Positions 62,130-64,000 of a stretch of DNA of 64,000 nucleotides are shown in pieces (the first letter of the stretch is position 1; each line of letters begins with the position of its first letter). Below the pieces are notes generated by a model. It saw only the letters and a program-made list of their open reading frames with translations. It ran no database searches and was not told where the DNA came from. The position numbers and the translations under genes are program-made. Source of the stretch: Dipteris shenzhenensis (taxonomy: Eukaryota; Polypodiophyta; Polypodiopsida; Gleicheniales); NCBI GenBank assembly GCA_047967505.1, contig CM106539.1; one strand, given 5' to 3'.

Positions 62130-64000
62130 AAAGCATCAAGAATGGTTTACATAGATGAAACCATTAGAAGGACCAAAGAATGTTCTCTACACTGCAAATA
62201 ACACACCAAATCTAGTTCAAGGGAAAGGCATAGTCCCTATGAACAATTTCACTGGTACAAAAGGATTAGTGAAAGATGTACTGTATGTTCCAAAACTCGA
62301 CAAGAACCCTTTGTGAGTTGGACAAATGATGGAACACAACTATCGAGTCATCTTCAATCAAGATGACTACACAATCATAGACAAATCTAGAGGATATCAA
62401 GAAGTGGGAAAAGTAGTCAAGGAAGGACGCTTGTTTAGATGCTAGCTTCAGTACTAGACTTCCATGCCATGTCAGCTCAATAGTAACTGATGTCACTTTC
62501 TCCAATTTGGCACAAGAGATATGGCCATCTTAATTTCAAAAGCTTGATATAGTTAAGAAACCAAAATATGGCACTTGGAATTCCTAAACTACAGTTTCTT
62601 GGAAACATTTGCAAAGCATGTTGTTTCAATAAACAAAAGAGAACCAATTTTGGCAAAAGCACCTCTCGAGTAAGAGGTATTCTTGATTTGATACATACAC
62701 ATATATGCGGTTATGCACTGACCCGCAACATCAACGGTTCACTGTACTGATTGGCGTTCATCGATGAGACTACAATAGATATTGCTTCGTTTATTTTCTG
62801 AAAGAGAAATCTAAAGTCTTTTTCAAATTTCAAGAATTCAAAGCCATAGTAGAGGACCAGATAGGCAGAAAGATCAAATTCATGAGATCAGACAAAGGAG
62901 GTAAATACATGTCTTCAACATTCATGAATTTTTGCAGAAGTAATGGCATTCAAACAAAATTCACATGTGCAGATACTCCTTAACAAAATGCAATAGCTAA
63001 AAGGAAGAACGGGATTTTAGTAGAGAGTGCTCAAGCAATGCTCAGTGAGAAGCATCTTCTGATTCAATATTGGGCAAAAGCAATTGCATTAAGTCACATA
63101 AATTAATCATGGTTGGCTACAATGAAGAAAGCAAAGCGGACAAGTATAAGCCCATCAACCAAAAGGTCATAATCTCTAGAGATTTAATCTTTGATGAAGA
63201 ATCGTAATGGAAAACATCAAATGCACAAGAGATGGTCACACCAATTACTCAGTCACCTATAGAGACCGTTAATAAAGAAGAGTAAGAATTATGAGAGAAT
63301 CCACTAGAAGAACAGCAACTCAGACGGTCTTCTAGGGAAAGCCCAGCAAGGTTGACATATGCTCAGAAAGGCAAAGCAATTTTGACTAAAACCACCAATT
63401 ATGCTCTTATGACTACGATCATGGCTACAGAAGAGAGCTAGTGTACTTTGGAGATGTAGTTGTTGATAAGCCAGAATGGTAAACTGCTATGAATGAAGAA
63501 CTTTGTACAAAAATAATACTTGGGATTTATGTGACCTTCCACAAGGAAAGAAGGCCATTTCAAACAAATGGGTTTACAAAGTAAAGTACAATTCAAATGG
63601 AAGCATTGAAAGATACAAAACTAGACTAGTTGCGAAAGGTTTTGCATAGCAATACGGTCAGGATTATGATGAAACTTATGCCCTAGTAGCAAAGATGGAT
63701 TCCATAAGATTTTTGATATCACTAGCGACACTCAGCAGATAGAATGTGTACTAGCTAGATGTCAAAAATGCTTTTCTCAATGGTAACCTAGACAAGGAAG
63801 TCTACATCTAGCAACTAACATGATATATCAAACCAAGAAAAGAATCAAGTTTTCCATCAAAGAAAAGTCTCTATGGCTTAAAGTAAGCATGTAGAAGTTG
63901 TTATAGCAGAATTGACAAGTATATTGCTAATCTAGGATACATGAAGTCCAATGTAGATCATACTCTCTACTACAAAGTTCAAGGGAAAGACATTACTATT
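62130..64000 (+). pseudogene. Copia polyprotein remnant, runs off the window
   Basis: With many stops and shifts, the plus strand still encodes, in order: a gag-pre-integrase part (NNTPNLVQGKGIVPMNNF, VLYVPKLDKN; near 62190-62310), the zinc-binding region (GHLNFKSL, CKACCFNKQKRTNFG; near 62520-62660), the integrase core (FIDETT; MRSDKGGKYMSSTF; near 62757-62930), a QNAIAKRKNGILVESAQAM stretch carrying a form of the catalytic Glu region (62987-63040), and the Copia reverse transcriptase from about 63470 (PEW, then TWDL, KKAISNKWVYKVKYNS, ARLVAKGF with changes, LDVKNAFLNGNLDKEVYI, SLYGLK) to the right edge. The sequence is clearly different from the two other Copia elements here. It is old and non-functional. 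Confidence 0.88.

Overview
The window is nuclear DNA of a land plant. It holds a complete multi-exon plant subtilase gene and a complete plant-type calmodulin gene, both with GT-AG introns that I could join in phase. Much of the rest consists of LTR retrotransposons of the Copia and Gypsy type, a LINE, satellite DNA and simple repeats. I cannot name the species. Nested, decayed elements, multi-intron genes and a DUF7869-type gene remnant suggest a large genome, perhaps a fern, lycophyte or gymnosperm, but this is inference.

Layout. 1-430: unremarkable AT-rich flank. 430-4775: satellite array of about 182-bp monomers, partly ordered as an A-B-C higher-order repeat. 4899-14224: a decayed gene of a DUF7869-like family, split by a complete and apparently very recent Copia element (5687-11603) with 180-bp LTRs identical by eye, a 5-bp target duplication, a primer-binding site, a polypurine tract and one open gag-pol frame. 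14225-21745: mostly non-coding, with a possible LINE tail, an unrecognised multi-exon gene candidate on the minus strand (15553-16807), a foldback structure (19538-19700) and a degenerate tandem repeat (19840-20400).

21746-27750, minus strand: subtilisin-like serine protease in 11 exons, 765 codons, with all four catalytic-site residues present. 28757-29640: tandemly duplicated AT-rich repeat. 30400-45000 is a nest of retroelements: two related minus-strand Gypsy gag remnants (31400-32640 and 34430-35381), a second Copia element whose 5' LTR starts at 35382 inside one of them and which carries an antisense glucanase (GH17 plus X8/CBM43) gene fragment between primer-binding site and gag, then a plus-strand Gypsy gag-protease-RT remnant (about 40250-44963).

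45000-55900: mostly non-coding, with an 890-bp polypyrimidine tract, a Copia gag remnant interrupted by a LINE (minus strand, about 49560-51330), and small duplications. 55921-56838, minus strand: calmodulin gene in four exons, 149 codons. 57000-62100: non-coding, with unrecognised open frames and a foldback at 60921-61138. 62130-64000: a stop-ridden Copia polyprotein remnant that runs off the right edge.

The two intact host genes (secreted or apoplastic protease, and calcium sensor) are unrelated in function and far apart; nothing suggests a functional cluster. The most unusual objects are the gene fragment carried by the second Copia element, the higher-order satellite, the DUF7869-like gene broken by a fresh insertion, and the foldback structures.
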